Positions 24,365 to 36,800 of a DNA stretch of 64,000 nucleotides are shown here, piece by piece. Under the pieces are notes generated by a model. The model was given only the letters and a program-made list of their open reading frames with translations. It ran no database searches and was not told the origin of the DNA. Source of the DNA: Paramacrobiotus metropolitanus (taxonomy: Eukaryota > Tardigrada > Eutardigrada > Parachela > Macrobiotidae); NCBI RefSeq assembly GCF_019649055.1, contig NW_026570230.1:1488001-1552000 (forward strand), in the 5' to 3' direction. A program made the position numbers and the translations under genes. How positions within the stretch are numbered: the stretch's first letter is position 1; each line of letters opens with the position of its first letter.

Positions 24365-26411
24365 TTAAACTGATAGCGCTTCAGCTTCTAGGGTAGCATT
24401 TTCATGAGTACAACAGCTTCTATGCAACCATTTTGCCGTTCCGCGTGGCTCTTTGCATTCCACATAGAAACCTTTTCCACATTGAGATGAATTTCGGGAC
24501 TTGGTTTCATATTTGCAGCAGTATTTTAAATACTTTAGTTCGCCGTACGGATGAGGATGGGAAGCCGGACACATCACCTGCTGACCACTGTCCAGCGCCT
24601 GCTTATCACAATGCCGGTCGACACTCTGAAATACCTTAGGCTTGAGTTCCATGATGCTCTGACGAACTGGTGCGGCAAATCTCGACACCTTTACGGAGTC
24701 GAAAAAAGCGGGAAGTTTTTTGTCGGAGCCCGGTTGATCTTTAGAAAGAGTCCTGTCAACGTTATTGCGAAGCTTTAAAAGGCCAGTGCTTGTACAGCTT
24801 TGTTCGTCCGCACGCAGGTCTTTTCTTTCGGCGGAAATAACGTTTGGGTGACCAGGTTGCGGAAATAAGCAACGTGACATGTTGGATTTATCACAATATC
24901 GTTTTCCGCTGATTATGGTTGTGTATTCTTTTTCTTCGGGATTTGAATTTTCCTGCAACGATTGTGGCTGTACAAAAGATTTTCGCAATTTACTCGTACG
25001 CAAGAAGTATAATATAAATATCAACTATATGTATGTAGTAATGTACTATGTACTGCATTATAATGTAAAAATATGCTTTCATGCTTTGAAAGCATTGCTT
25101 TCGACCTTTTACATTAGTTATTGAAGCCTTAGAATTACTTTCAGGGATCAATTTTCTTTGATATCCTACACATTCTAATATTTTGTTGCAATAAAAAGTC
25201 ATGAATTTTATAACAACTAATAATTATTAGTTGTTATACAATTCATGACTATACAAATGTTATACAGTTCAATTGTTATACAACTCAGTTGTTTTACAAT
25301 TCATGATTCATGACCTTTTTATTATAATAAAAAAAACTAAAAATAAAAGTAAAACTAATAGAATTAAGGTGACCAATTAAGTGTGAACTCGGAGCTATTT
25401 CGAATAAACAAAACCCAAAAATATACAGTTGAATTTTTTATTCGGGCGCGTTATATCAGCTCTATATAATATAAATATTAACATGTAACAACCAATCGTG
25501 CTTGTATAATTTTAGAAGTATGTTCGCTATAACCATACCTCATGGTTTTGCTTTTCGAGATAATGGTTATAGCTATCCGTTCCATCCAGGTCGGCATACG
25601 GAAAGCGAAAACTGCTGGCAGCGATAACAAGGGGATAAAACGTATCCGTGGAATTTAAACTGGTGGGTTCGTACAAAAGGTCAACGCTTCCGGTGTAGGG
25701 ATTAGGGGATAACCACGCTCGAAACCGACTGCAGTCTTTTAACAATCCAAATTTAACGATGGGTATTTTTACAGCATAGCCGGCTGAATCTATTCTGAGC
25801 CTTTCGAAGTACTCCCTAATATTCCTGTATTGCGTCGAGTATACGAAGTGCCCGGGACTGGTCAACAGTATCCACTGGGACTGATGGCGGTAGCGAACAA
25901 AGCAGTCCACCATCGCTAAATTGGTCGCTTCGTGCTTTGTCATGTTCATTGCCGTGTAGAAGCGGGCTGGAAATACACGAACCTTGAGATTACGCCGGTG
26001 TTCATAAAAAAGTGGTAAATATTCCACCAGATCAGTGCCCAAAAAGTTGTACAATACAAAGTGATCGGCGCCTTGTAAGTGATGGAATTCAATCCATTCG
26101 ACTAAATAAGGGATGTTGTTTGTCACCATCATACACATGGTCAACTGGTATGGTACACTTCGGGAATGAGTGAAACCTGCGTCAGTTACACCACGCTTAT
26201 TTCTGTTAGCGTGTTTCAAAGAAATCAATCTGGAATGCAAGCCATGACCGGAACTAAAAGGAATATTACTTAAATCGGCAAACAAAGTACTATATAACAA
26301 CCACATTGACGACGATATGGCTACCAAGAAAGCACTTTTATATAATTTAGCACGAAGTTTTGCATTTGCAGAGCAAAATCGTTTTATGAACCATAATGTA
26401 AATCCCGGCAT
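24365..26411 (-). CDS. GT92-like protein, probable pseudoenzyme with Cys-rich tail
   Basis: Exon 1 is 26411-25539 (291 codons), exon 2 is 24967-24365 (200 codons plus stop), both phase 0. Exon 1 begins with a basic tail and signal anchor (about residues 25-45), then a GT92 fold: PYLVEWIEFHHLQGADHFVLYN, VRVFPARFY, QSQWILLTSPGHFVYS, KIPIVKFG, and YNHYLEKQNHE. Where active relatives have DVDEF this protein has SPGHF (185-189), and the DDDSTDD stretch is reduced to NFLGTD, so metal-dependent catalysis looks lost. Exon 2 adds about 200 residues with about a dozen cysteines and no recognised domain, ending in a cluster of C-C pairs (YCCKYE, SCCTHE). The frame is open throughout, so this looks like a maintained non-catalytic protein rather than a decayed gene. 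The join to exon 2 rests on splice sites and phase only. Confidence 0.72.
25199..25248. repeat. 50-bp palindrome with flanking diverged copies
   Basis: Arms TCATGAATT and TATAACAACTAAT mirror ATTAGTTGTTATA and AATTCATGA around a short AATT centre. Partial copies of the arm (GTTATACAA, AATTCATGA) recur up to about 25320. It lies inside the intron of the GT92-like gene and could be a small inverted-repeat element or a hairpin hotspot. Confidence 0.75.
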
Positions 26412-28290
26412 GATGTTATAGTAGTTAATTTGCTTGTGGATTATTTTGCTACCGGTACCAGCCTGTTAATATATGCAGCGCAGTTATACTGGCTTCGCAG
26501 TGTTGTAAATATTGTACGGTACAACACCACTCCTTGTCGCTCAAATGACAAGGCGTATTCAATGCGTTTGGTTGTTTGATTGAAGACCTCTTTTTTCAGC
26601 ACAAAATTTAGCTAAAATTATGTTGCTGCTGTTGCCATTTGTGCTTGCCTAGCCAGTTAAGTGTTTAATTAGATCACTTAAGGGTGCAAGTATATTGATG
26701 TAAGCATCTGTAGTTACTGTTTTATATGGTAATTATAAGCGTTGCAGTCACGGTACCGTGAAACCCAATAGCACTAACCAGAAAGCACATATGCACGCTT
26801 CTGCTACCTTTATGCACAGTAACACACCTGTGTGTAGAATCTGTAGATACAGCTTCTATAGCTCAAAACATGTAAGTCACAAAGGGTCACATAACGGCTA
26901 TGTTGTTTCCGGTATTTTAATAAAGATACGTACTACTTTTCGGTTCTGCAGTACGTACTGAAGAAAATTTAGGTTAAATTAAGCCATCATAGAGCCTACG
27001 TAGAGCTAGATTTCGAATAATCCTCCAGTTTCTCTGGCGAGACGGTTTACTATGCATGATTTCTCTTGCAAGTACAGATACCTACAGATAATACGTATAT
27101 GTTAATTAACTGTTTCCGTGGCTATCGTACAGCAGTCTCTGTCCCCAATTAGTAAACCTGCAGAAATGTTTCTTACGTCAGTTTTTAGCAACTGTAGCAT
27201 ACGAGTACTTACCGTTTTTGGTCAGTGTGCGCCCTGTCGGTTTTGCGTGCGCTGATGCGTCATGGTTGGTTTCTGCGTGGTCATGAGCAAATTATCAGGG
27301 TCATGCAAAATATGACGCAAACAAGAAGAAAACGCACTACTCCCAATGCGAAGCCTGGTTTATTTTAAAGCCAAAGGGCAGAACACAGACCGGATAGTGT
27401 CTCCAAAACTCTCAGGGCCAGCGTTTTTTACAGCTAGACATTGAACAATAGGTGTAGACTTTGAAAATTTGCACTCAATTTGTGCTCGTAATCGTATATG
27501 AAACTGAGGCTGCTTTGGTTATTTTATAAAAATGGCATTAAGATTTGAGCAACATCCAGTTTCGAAAAAAAACTGCGGATTTTCGTCGAAGCAGTAGAAG
27601 AGTTGAGAACTTCAGACGGATAATCTTGACCAGAACCACCACCAGAAAGCCTTTCCTATTTGCAGCCTCATCGTGTTGTCAGTTATGCATGTCCTCGGTA
27701 TATACAGATATGTATCTTTTATTGAAGTAGGAGTATAAACCATGAAATCACACAAGTAAACGTGTAATTTTCTAATTAATAAGCCGGGAAAGTAAAAGCC
27801 TGCTCACTGATCAAGTGGTTTTCGGTAATTACCTTGCCGCCGGAAATGCAGCAGTCGAATGAGAGCGCTCCACCAATCAGCGATATACAGTGGGCGGCAT
27901 TTGTGCCTGCGCACATTCATGCTTGTGTTTGAATAAAAGCGCTGACTCGGCAAATGCTATCGCCGGCTGTCTCGTGCATTCATGGAAGATCTACAGACCA
28001 GACAGACATCTGACAGCCGGTGCAGCATGGAATTGTGATAAGAGCCGATTTCATAATCGATGAAAAAGCTTTTCAGTCTGCTTTCTCACAGTCCAGTGGT
28101 TGTTTGTCAAAGGGTTTTCCAGCAAACCGCATTTACGCGCATTGCAGACTCACGCAACAAGATCTGACTCTTCCCGGGCAGAGCTCCGTCTGGACAACAT
28201 CGATTACTGTGGATCTTCTGCAGCGGGGAATTTTTCCACTTTTTAGGCACCACATTTATTGCGTGCTCTGATTCCCTTGCCAGCGGAAAA
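26412..28290. other. Divergent intergenic region before ELOVL
   Basis: Separates the minus-strand GT92-like gene from the plus-strand elongase. It holds a CCAAT/TATA-like pair near 27.9 kb and a TACGAGTA at 27200. Short frames here have no support. Confidence 0.45.
27873..27939 (+). promoter_or_regulatory. Candidate core promoter of the elongase gene
   Basis: CCAAT at 27873-27877 (context CACCAATCAG) followed 55 bases later by AATAAAAG (27932-27939), a TATA-like box. This would place a start near 27965 and a 5' UTR of about 325 bases before ATG 28291. Based on motif spacing only. Confidence 0.35.
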
Positions 28291-30869
28291 ATGGTCAACG
28301 GGACAGGATTTTCCCTCCTGCAGGAGCGTTATCGAAATCTCACGGACATCATTTATGAGAACAGCGGTATGTCGCGATAAAAAATTACTGCTGTTAATTA
28401 AGTGTGACTTGCCGTACAGTGCTAATGAGTGACCACTGCAAGACGCGAAAGTTTTACTGTGTAATCATAGTAGAATGTCTATCACTAATATAACAGCAAT
28501 TCAAGTTTTTGAAAGGAGCATGTTCTGCAGATGTGCGATCTCGGGATATGCTGTTTATGCGCCGTTTGGACCTCGTTATAATGGTGCTGCTGGGATACAT
28601 CGCTTTCGCCGTTTTGGGTCCGAAATTGATGGCGCGTTATAAACCGTTGGAGCTAAAATGGCCCATGTTTGCCTACAATGTTGCCATTGCGATCTGGTCG
28701 TTGTGGATGTTTCTAGAGGTAAATTTATCTAACATTTAGGTGCTTTTATTTTTTTAGTATTTTGGTTAATACTGTTTAATTTAAGGGATTTTCCGTGCAT
28801 GCGCTTTCTTCCATAAAGCACAAAAATGCTAGCTGATAAATAACTGTATTTAATTCGTCACCTGGAATGTGGAGTAACATTGTTGTTTTACGTTCTTTAT
28901 TTACAGCTGTTGATCAATTCCCGTATCTCCAACTACAACTACATCTGTGATCCTTACACTTTGTCGTACGAGCCTTCTGAACTCCGGGTAAGAATGTCAG
29001 TAAAATTGTGCTAATAAAAGATGTACTTTGTTCCCGTTTAGCGTTGACCGTGTAAATTTACATTTATTATTAATATTTGATTATGCGTGCGGAGGGCATA
29101 CACTACAAACGTTGATTGCCAGCTCCCAGCTAGTACATACACACATCTACAGTTTATACAACTTGGCATGCTTTTGACTTTCTTTTATCTGCCGAATGTT
29201 AGGGCAAAACCCAAAGTACAAAGTCCCTTTAGTAATGGGATTGTCCGGCATTCAAAGATGCTTTTACTCACGTTAACAACACACCTTATTTTAAAGGATA
29301 AAAATTCTATGATCTGTCCAGTGCCAATATTTTTATCGGGAGTCGCATATGTGCTGATATTACTGTACTTTCATTTACGTAACTTTGAAACTATAGCAAG
29401 TTCATTCGCTATTCTGCGGTATATTGTAGTATTGTAGAAATTGTATATTATGCTAAATAGGTAAATCAACCTTTAGTTACGCTTCTATCTGTATATTACA
29501 TTGGTTAATAAATTAATGTCAGATCGGCGGGCGGAAATTACTGGGCGTTCTTGCTTTGATCCACACAAACACGCACAGTTACTCCTCTCATAGTTCTAAT
29601 CTTAATGAGCATAGTACGCGTAATTTTAATCTTAAGTGCTTCGTGTTCAACTGTGCAGATTTTGATTCTATTCTACAAAATTAATATGAGATTTCTGGTA
29701 CTGACTTTTGATGTTCTTGTCTCAGATTGTCAATGCGATGTGGCATTACTGGCTATCCAAGGGCGTGGAGTTTTTGGACACGGGTTTCATGGTGTTTAAG
29801 AAGAAGAACAGCCAGATCACCTTTCTCCATGTGTACCATCATACCTTTATGTTTCCCTTCTTGTTTTTTGGTGTGCTGTTTGGACCATGCGGCCAAGGTA
29901 CGTCCGTCGGCCTGCATAACCTTTAGCCGGCGATCACCTCATACCTACAGTTTATTTACTTTTTTGCAGCCATCGTGGGACCGATTATGAATACGTTTGT
30001 GTAAGTGCAAATTTCAGCGTTTACTATTTGTAGTCGGGGACAAAGTTGATAAGTGGTGCAGTGTTCGAAACTGCCGAGGTAGCGCTTTACAAGTAAAGAA
30101 ACTGCATTTGTCTTTGCAGACATGTCGTCATGTACTCATATTATGCCATGTCACTCTTCCCGGCGCTACAGCCATATTTGTGGTGGAAAAAGTATCTCAC
30201 ACAGCTTCAGCTGGTACGTACGACGGTCATTCAGAAATTAAACTAGCGATAACTTAAGTGATAATTTAAGTGGTAATTTAAGTGATAACTTTTACAATTC
30301 ATCCTTATCTCGGAATTTGGGTCTATCTGTCTGCGGTGCGGTATACTCACGTGGCAAACTTTAAAAGATTTACCGCACATGTGATTTTCATCAGAACTAT
30401 TCTACTCTACTACTAGTATTTGCTCGATATCTGAATCAGTAAATTAATATTTCTGATAAGCATATGTACAGTATAAACCAGTATTTGCTCGATATCCGAA
30501 TCAGTAAATTAATATTTCTGATAAGCATGTGTACAGTACAGTATTACCTTTTAAATAACGATGTTTACCGAAATTATTTTTCTATGGTTTGTTTTACTCC
30601 CTTTTTGAACTGGCTTCAGGTCGAAGTAAATCATTTTCTGTAATTATCAACAGGTTCAATTCATAATTCTGCTGACGCTGACAGCCAACGGATTGTACAG
30701 CAACTGTGCGTATCCCCATTCCATGGGATACATTCAACTAGCCTTTATGGTATCCCTCATCATCTTATTCTCCAATTTCTACTTGCAAGCCTACATTAAG
30801 CGCCACCGGAAATCCCATTCTTCTCCCAGTCGTTCTCAGGTTGTGTCCGACGAGAAAAAGGAGCTTTAA
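28291..30869 (+). CDS. Very-long-chain fatty acid elongase (ELOVL family)
   Basis: ER membrane 3-ketoacyl-CoA synthase that performs the condensing step of fatty acid elongation with malonyl-CoA. Seven exons: 28291-28366, 28531-28718, 28907-28987, 29726-29897, 29970-30000, 30120-30213, 30654-30869; phases agree, 285 residues. Seen: N-terminal glycosylation sites, [12 protein letters not shown], helix [37 protein letters not shown], the catalytic histidine box HVYHH (150-154), [31 protein letters not shown], and a C-terminal KKEL that fits the KKxx ER retrieval signal. The spacing is like the ELOVL1/4/7 group, but I do not assign a number. The third intron is the longest (738 bases). Confidence 0.95.
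30415..30540. repeat. Tandem duplication, 65-bp unit, about 1.9 copies
   Basis: Unit starting AGTATTTGCTCGATATC is repeated at 30415 and 30480 with a few substitutions. It lies in the last intron of the elongase gene. Confidence 0.85.
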
Positions 30870-32053
30870 TTACTGCAGACCTTTCTATACAGAGTATGAA
30901 CTGAATTTGCTCTACTTAATGTTGCACTTTTATGCTTCAGTGTTAGTTTAGTATTGACGAGATACTGTTTCCAAAACTTTTAGTTGGTTCCTAGTAGTTT
31001 CCTGAAACCGCAGTTTTATCGTTTTACTCTGGCCCAGATATCTTTTATTTTGTAAGTTTTATAGTATGCTTGTACCAGTATAGTAAGCGGCTTGAGTCTT
31101 GATATTCGAACTATTGTAAATTTTAATAGTCGGATGACTCGGATGTATCACTCGATTTCAGTATCTCTGTCCTGTTTATACCCTGGATTGTACTGGTTGT
31201 TATTTGTTACAAATGATTATAATCACCATGATTTGTTTCGCAACGTACTAGTTATATTAATTTTGGTAGCTTCCTTTGTTAGTACGAGTTATTATTTTGC
31301 TACGTTATATAGTTGCCAGTTACTGAAATACTGAAATACAGTGGTAATACTGTACTTCGTACTATATATATTATAGCGAAAGTCTGAACGGTAAAAAATT
31401 AAGAAGCGATTTGACTAAAACGTCCACTAAGGCAGCGACAGCTGGTAATGAGGTACCAGACAAGCAGTGCACTCAGAAAACTGCCAACAGCAACAATTCC
31501 CTATGGTCAATGCATGGTGTATTAAAGACTAGTATGTAATTATGCAGTTTTCTAAAACAAACCCTTCCGTTTTGCAAGTAATTGCAACAGGTGTACGACT
31601 GCAACAGGGTTAAACTGGTATACGAGTACATGATATGTCGACGCCTGGAAGGCATAATTATTATGTGATTAATTTTTATACTGCCTTGCTGTGATGCAGA
31701 ACCGGGAAATCTAACAATGCTACTCAACAGTGTAGCGTTTTCAGATAGGTGTGGCCGGAAATGATGGACAATCCTTATGCATTACAAGTACTCGTACATG
31801 TGTACAGCGTGGTAGCGATTACCTGCCTAAAGGCAAAAAAGTTTTTAACCAGCTGTAATTGTCGGAATGCAAACGAATTGCCGGCAAAACAACATTATGG
31901 GATTAAAATAACGGAGTCTGAGGGTAAACACGACAAATAGTACTCGTACGAATAGTCAGAACGGTGAACACAATTACGCGAGAACAACTGCAGTTTACTT
32001 TAGTGTTCATTTCCTGAATTCCTCAAATATACATATTCGTTTCCTTAAGCAAC
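30870..32053. other. Intergenic
   Basis: Between the elongase and the small GTYTLAG-repeat gene, both on the plus strand. Three TACTCGTA/TACGAGTA copies (31621, 31789, 31941) cluster here. No gene recognised. Confidence 0.45.
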
Positions 32054-33531
32054 ATGCATCACTTATGCATCGTAATACTTCTCGCTTTCATTACTGCGGA
32101 TTCCGTAAAAGGCTTGGGCGACGGTACGTAAGAAGTCGACTATTCAGTGTTTAAATTAATTTGTTATTAATATCCTATACTTCACCAATATTCGGTCTGT
32201 AAAATAATTACTCTAGAAATTATAAGGAAAGTTATTGTACAATTAACGTGCATTATTCACGACAGGCCAAACCAAAGTCGACGGGAAAAACAATACAAGT
32301 GCGGATGACGAAATTTCTAGTCAAATCAAATCCTCCATTTCTTTTCCCGGCACCCAAAATGGGCAGTCGCATAACCAGCATGCCACCGTGCCCGTGAACG
32401 ACCGTTCTAAGCAAGCTGCTCAGTTCAACTTTACATCCGGTGGACCTGCAAATGCCACCGGAATTTCCTCCTCACCGGTAAATCTTTATGTTATACCAGG
32501 AACTGGCTTGAAAAAACTACTCTGGGGTTTTAAGACGCGTATCAGTAGAACGTTACTAGAACAATAAAATGCAACAACTTACTAGAATATTCGCTCTTGC
32601 CGATATTTTAATATTAATTATTTGTGCAAAGGTCAACGGCACGAACAACCTGCATCCCATCACGATGTCCGATGGACGCGAACCGACATATACAATTGGA
32701 GGAACCTTTCACTACGAGACACACAGCGGCGCCATTTGGACTCTATCGACGTACACCAAAATTGCCGCAGGCACAGCGACCATAGCAACAGTGACCTTCG
32801 CGCCTCTGCGGACCTTTTTTGGACCGGTGCCAACAGTGACCTTTGTACCGAGCTTGTCGAACAGCACGGTGGATGGACAGTGGCGTACTATTCCAGCCGG
32901 CGCCATTAATCCCACACCCATAACCTTCTTCCAGGCCAACAAGACGCCGCATAATTCGGCCACTGCATGGAGTATTCTGAATTCGGATTTTAACCAGACC
33001 TACACGAGTATCATTAATTCGACCATCACCCGTTTGATTCAGTCCACAGTGTATCGGGATGGCGATTTTGTTGACACGGTACGTAACTGATACCCCACCA
33101 AATACTTATACAATTTTTCCTGAAAATTGTCCGGAATTGGGGAAGCTTCTTTTTTATAATAAACAAAAATTTTTTGTTGCAGTTGCTCCAGTAGTCTCCT
33201 AATAATATCCTAATCCTGCTCGCGAATATCCGAACATTATTGGTTTTTGTGGCTACTAGCGAGTATATTGTAATTGACCATATTATTGACGAATAATATG
33301 TAATCAATATTTCACGCATTTGGTGAACCGTCGAAGCTTTCAGGTTATTTAATTTATGTGACAGATACAATAAAAGATGAGAATTTAAAACCTGGTAAAA
33401 TGGGGCTTGGTCATTATCCAATGCATTTATTATTTACTCCTACTTACACTTTTTTGTGTCATCTCTAGGCTTATCGTACTACTGACATAATTAACGGCTC
33501 CACATACACCTCTTGGGAGATCAACGGATAA
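32054..33531 (+). CDS. Small secreted protein of the GTYTLAG-repeat family
   Basis: Family not known to me. Exons 32054-32123, 32266-32477, 32632-33078, 33469-33531; phases agree, 263 residues. Exon 1 is a signal peptide (MHHLCIVILLAFITADSVKG). Exon 2 is an Asn/Ser/Thr/Gln-rich linker with several Asn-X-Ser/Thr sites. Exon 3 holds one clear repeat, GGTFHYETHSGAIWTLSTYTKI then TVTFAPLRTFF, which matches the repeat of the larger gene at 38646-42723, followed by a diverged second unit rich in glycosylation sites. Exon 4 is a short tail. The intron before exon 3 also contains an in-frame ATG (32569) giving a second hydrophobic leader joined directly to exon 3, so an alternative first exon is possible. 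The acceptor at 32631 is AAAG, not CAG. Confidence 0.75.
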
Positions 33532-33888
33532 GGAATATCTTTCCTCGTCACCAACGTCCATGGTATAAAGACACCAACTTTCAGAACTTACAATTAGTAA
33601 AAAACTATCAACAATAAGCTGTTACAAATTGCAAGTTTCACAGAAAGCCGTGGCTTCGTATGCAGACACCACGTCAACCGCGACCTTTGCATCAAAATTA
33701 ATTTTTTTTCTAAAGGCTACTAAATACTATGCGTAATACGCGCTCAGTTACTGTATTGGGCTGCACTTTGCAAAAAGTGGTGCGACTTGTTTTTCTTTCT
33801 TCTTGCGATCGACATAAACCCCGCACCATATTTAATCAATTCGTTTTCATCCTAATTCCACAACCCGAACACTGCTGATAAGAAACAT

Positions 33889-36800
33889 TCATTCAATCTG
33901 ACTCAGTTCAATATTGTTATAAAACGGCATGTACACATGGAACTGGAAATTATGTCGCGGGAATGAGCTGGGATTGGCCAGCAGGCACGACGTGGATGCA
34001 TCACGCTGGCTTTGGCTGTTGTTCTGCGTGGACTCCTCCATGGGCTTCTTCCGCAGAAACACATCCTTCTCCACAAACGGCTCCTGAATGTCCGCGATCA
34101 CAATCAGATCGGGCAGGGTGTACAGGCGGAAAACGTGGTCGTAGGACCAGTAGGTGGGTAGGATGTGCGGCGGCAGCGGACACAGGTGGCCTTGACAGGC
34201 GATCGTCCGCGCCAACTGCAAATTAACTCGCCCTTATCCACATGACAATAAATTCAGGGTAACTGATATTTTATTTTCTAAATTTAAATCGTTTAATTAT
34301 TGTATCTGCTATGAGTTTCTTTGCAAGAAAATATTTATCGAGAAAATTTGTTGTAATATTTTCGCAGCTTTTAAGCAACTGTATCACCAAAAGCAGGTGT
34401 CACTTATTCCGAATTGCAAGATCTTTTAATAAACTCTTTTGCAAAGTTATATAAACCATGCCGCATCTATAAAAGTATAAATGTTAGCAAAAGGTAGAAC
34501 CAATAGGTACTTTACATTGAAAGTGAGGCTGCGGAACCGACTGGTGCGTTGATCATGAACCGGATCACGAATGAGAGTGCGACACATCTTGGTGAGGATA
34601 TCTTCTCGAATAATGACAATTTCCTTCGTGCAGTACTGAATGCGGCAAGGATTTGTGGCGAAAATGGCGTTCTTCACTTTGGACTCAAAACTGGCAGTCA
34701 GTGATGGCGGAAGACGCTGCCTACAAAACGACAAGGCGATCGTTGTAAAGTGGCAAAAATACTTCTATATTCTGCGGATGAGTAAAATTAGCATACAAAA
34801 TGCCAGAATGTTGCGCGAAACTTTTTTCGTATTTGTGCCACGTACATCCGTGCAGCCAAGCACTAGGCGGTGCACGTGTGAATTCAGGCAAAATGCCTTT
34901 TGTTATTGTTTATAAACTACTTATTTTTCTCTGCATTACGTTATGTGCTGAAAAAAATCCAACTAACAAAATTTACAAAACGGCAGCGAAAGAATTATTT
35001 TACCTAGGTAGCAATCCACACGAGCCAATATCGGCCGGACCGGGAACAAAAACAAATCTGGACTCTTCAATGCCTGGATACTTCTGAATGATTTTTCGCA
35101 GCTCGTCCAATCCCTCTGCAAGCTTTCGGTATCATAAACCAGTAACAAACACCAACCAGACTTTAAAATTTCACCTTGCAAGAGTCTTCCATGATCTACT
35201 CGTTCGGTCTGTGACACGAAATCCCCACAGAACACAAAACAAAACGGCCGCAGTTGGTGGAACCCTTTAAACATCACATCGATCTTGGACAGCACCTGTA
35301 ATTTCAAAAAGGCCATAACTCCAAACGGTTAAATGCATTCAAGTCCTCTTACGTCCGGTCTATCCAACCAGAGATCAGACACTATCACAATCATATCGTC
35401 CGCATTCTTCTGCTCTAGACGCTTTAATTTAGACGATAATTTGAGTGACACTTGCGATGGACCACCGAAAAAATTGAAATCCCCAAAATGCAACCTACAA
35501 AACAGCAAAGATGGAAGAAATAATATATACACGATTTAGCAGATAAACAAACATAAAAATTTCTCAAAAAATGTTCACAAAATATTTCTGAGAAAATTGC
35601 TTTATCTTACGATAATGCACGTGGAAAAATTAATTTACAAAAAATTTACAAATCATTAGCAAACAGTACCTTAACGGTGCAAAAGGCATGAGCAAACTGG
35701 ATGATAGATTAGCACGATTATCTTTGCATTGTGCATGACTGTATGCCATTCCTCTACGCTATTTTCCACTTACAAACACCAGCTAAAATACCAATACTTA
35801 TGTACGGCAATAAGAGTAAAGCTGCTGAAATTAACAAAAGCAATTAATTTTTCAGCCCTACCCAACTAAATTCGCATTGCCCTGTCGCATTAATTTCGAA
35901 CACTAGAAAATATCATTACAGAACTACGAGAATTACTGAGTTTTGCTGCGTGGCTCCGGAAGCGGCATACCCATTCCGGTGGCATGAAACAGGCGATCCT
36001 CGTACCACCCCTCGACAATGACGAACACGTTCTCGATGAACAATCCGGAGTGGAAGGCCGTTTCGATGCCGATGTCGATCTCCACCGCTCCCGTAGGATC
36101 TTCCAGATGGTATTTGGTCTCCGTCAGGGACGACAACATGCCCAGTACAACGGTGTTGTAAATCGGAACGGATGAGCTGAGCAATTCTTCCACAGTGCGC
36201 AACTATATATTAAAACAATAAATGCTTAAGTCACCAGCTGAATTAAAATCTTAAAATACAGGAAGAATCCAATATAATACCAACAGCATAAATATTCAAA
36301 AAGGAAAGGTATACCATATACAGTACATGCTGCCATTTTTGTAAACTATTGTAAAAGTGTTGAGGATCAGAAATGCACATACTTGTACACATACTAAAAT
36401 TTAATTATGTACAAAAGATTAAAATCCAGAAAAAAGAAATTAATAGAAATTTAAAGAAATGTTCCTTGTAAAAACTCCATAAATTTTGTTTTTGCATTTT
36501 AAATTTCCTGTGTACATTTTAATAAATGCAATTACAACATATAAAACACATTAAAAATTGTCCCAAAAAAATTTTTTTTTGTCATTGAAGGTATTTTAAC
36601 GGAAACCCAACCAAACAGCGTTGTAAAACGTACAACAAACGTCTGCGGTCCATGATCGTCATCATCGTCGAATAGCAGTGTGGAATTCGCCGTATCATTA
36701 GCGTTTTGCGTGATTTGCAGCAGCGTGCGTTCCTTGCGCTTGGCTTCCCGGCGTTTACGCCGTTCATCCTCTTGACGGCGCTGCTCTTCCTCCTGCTCGT

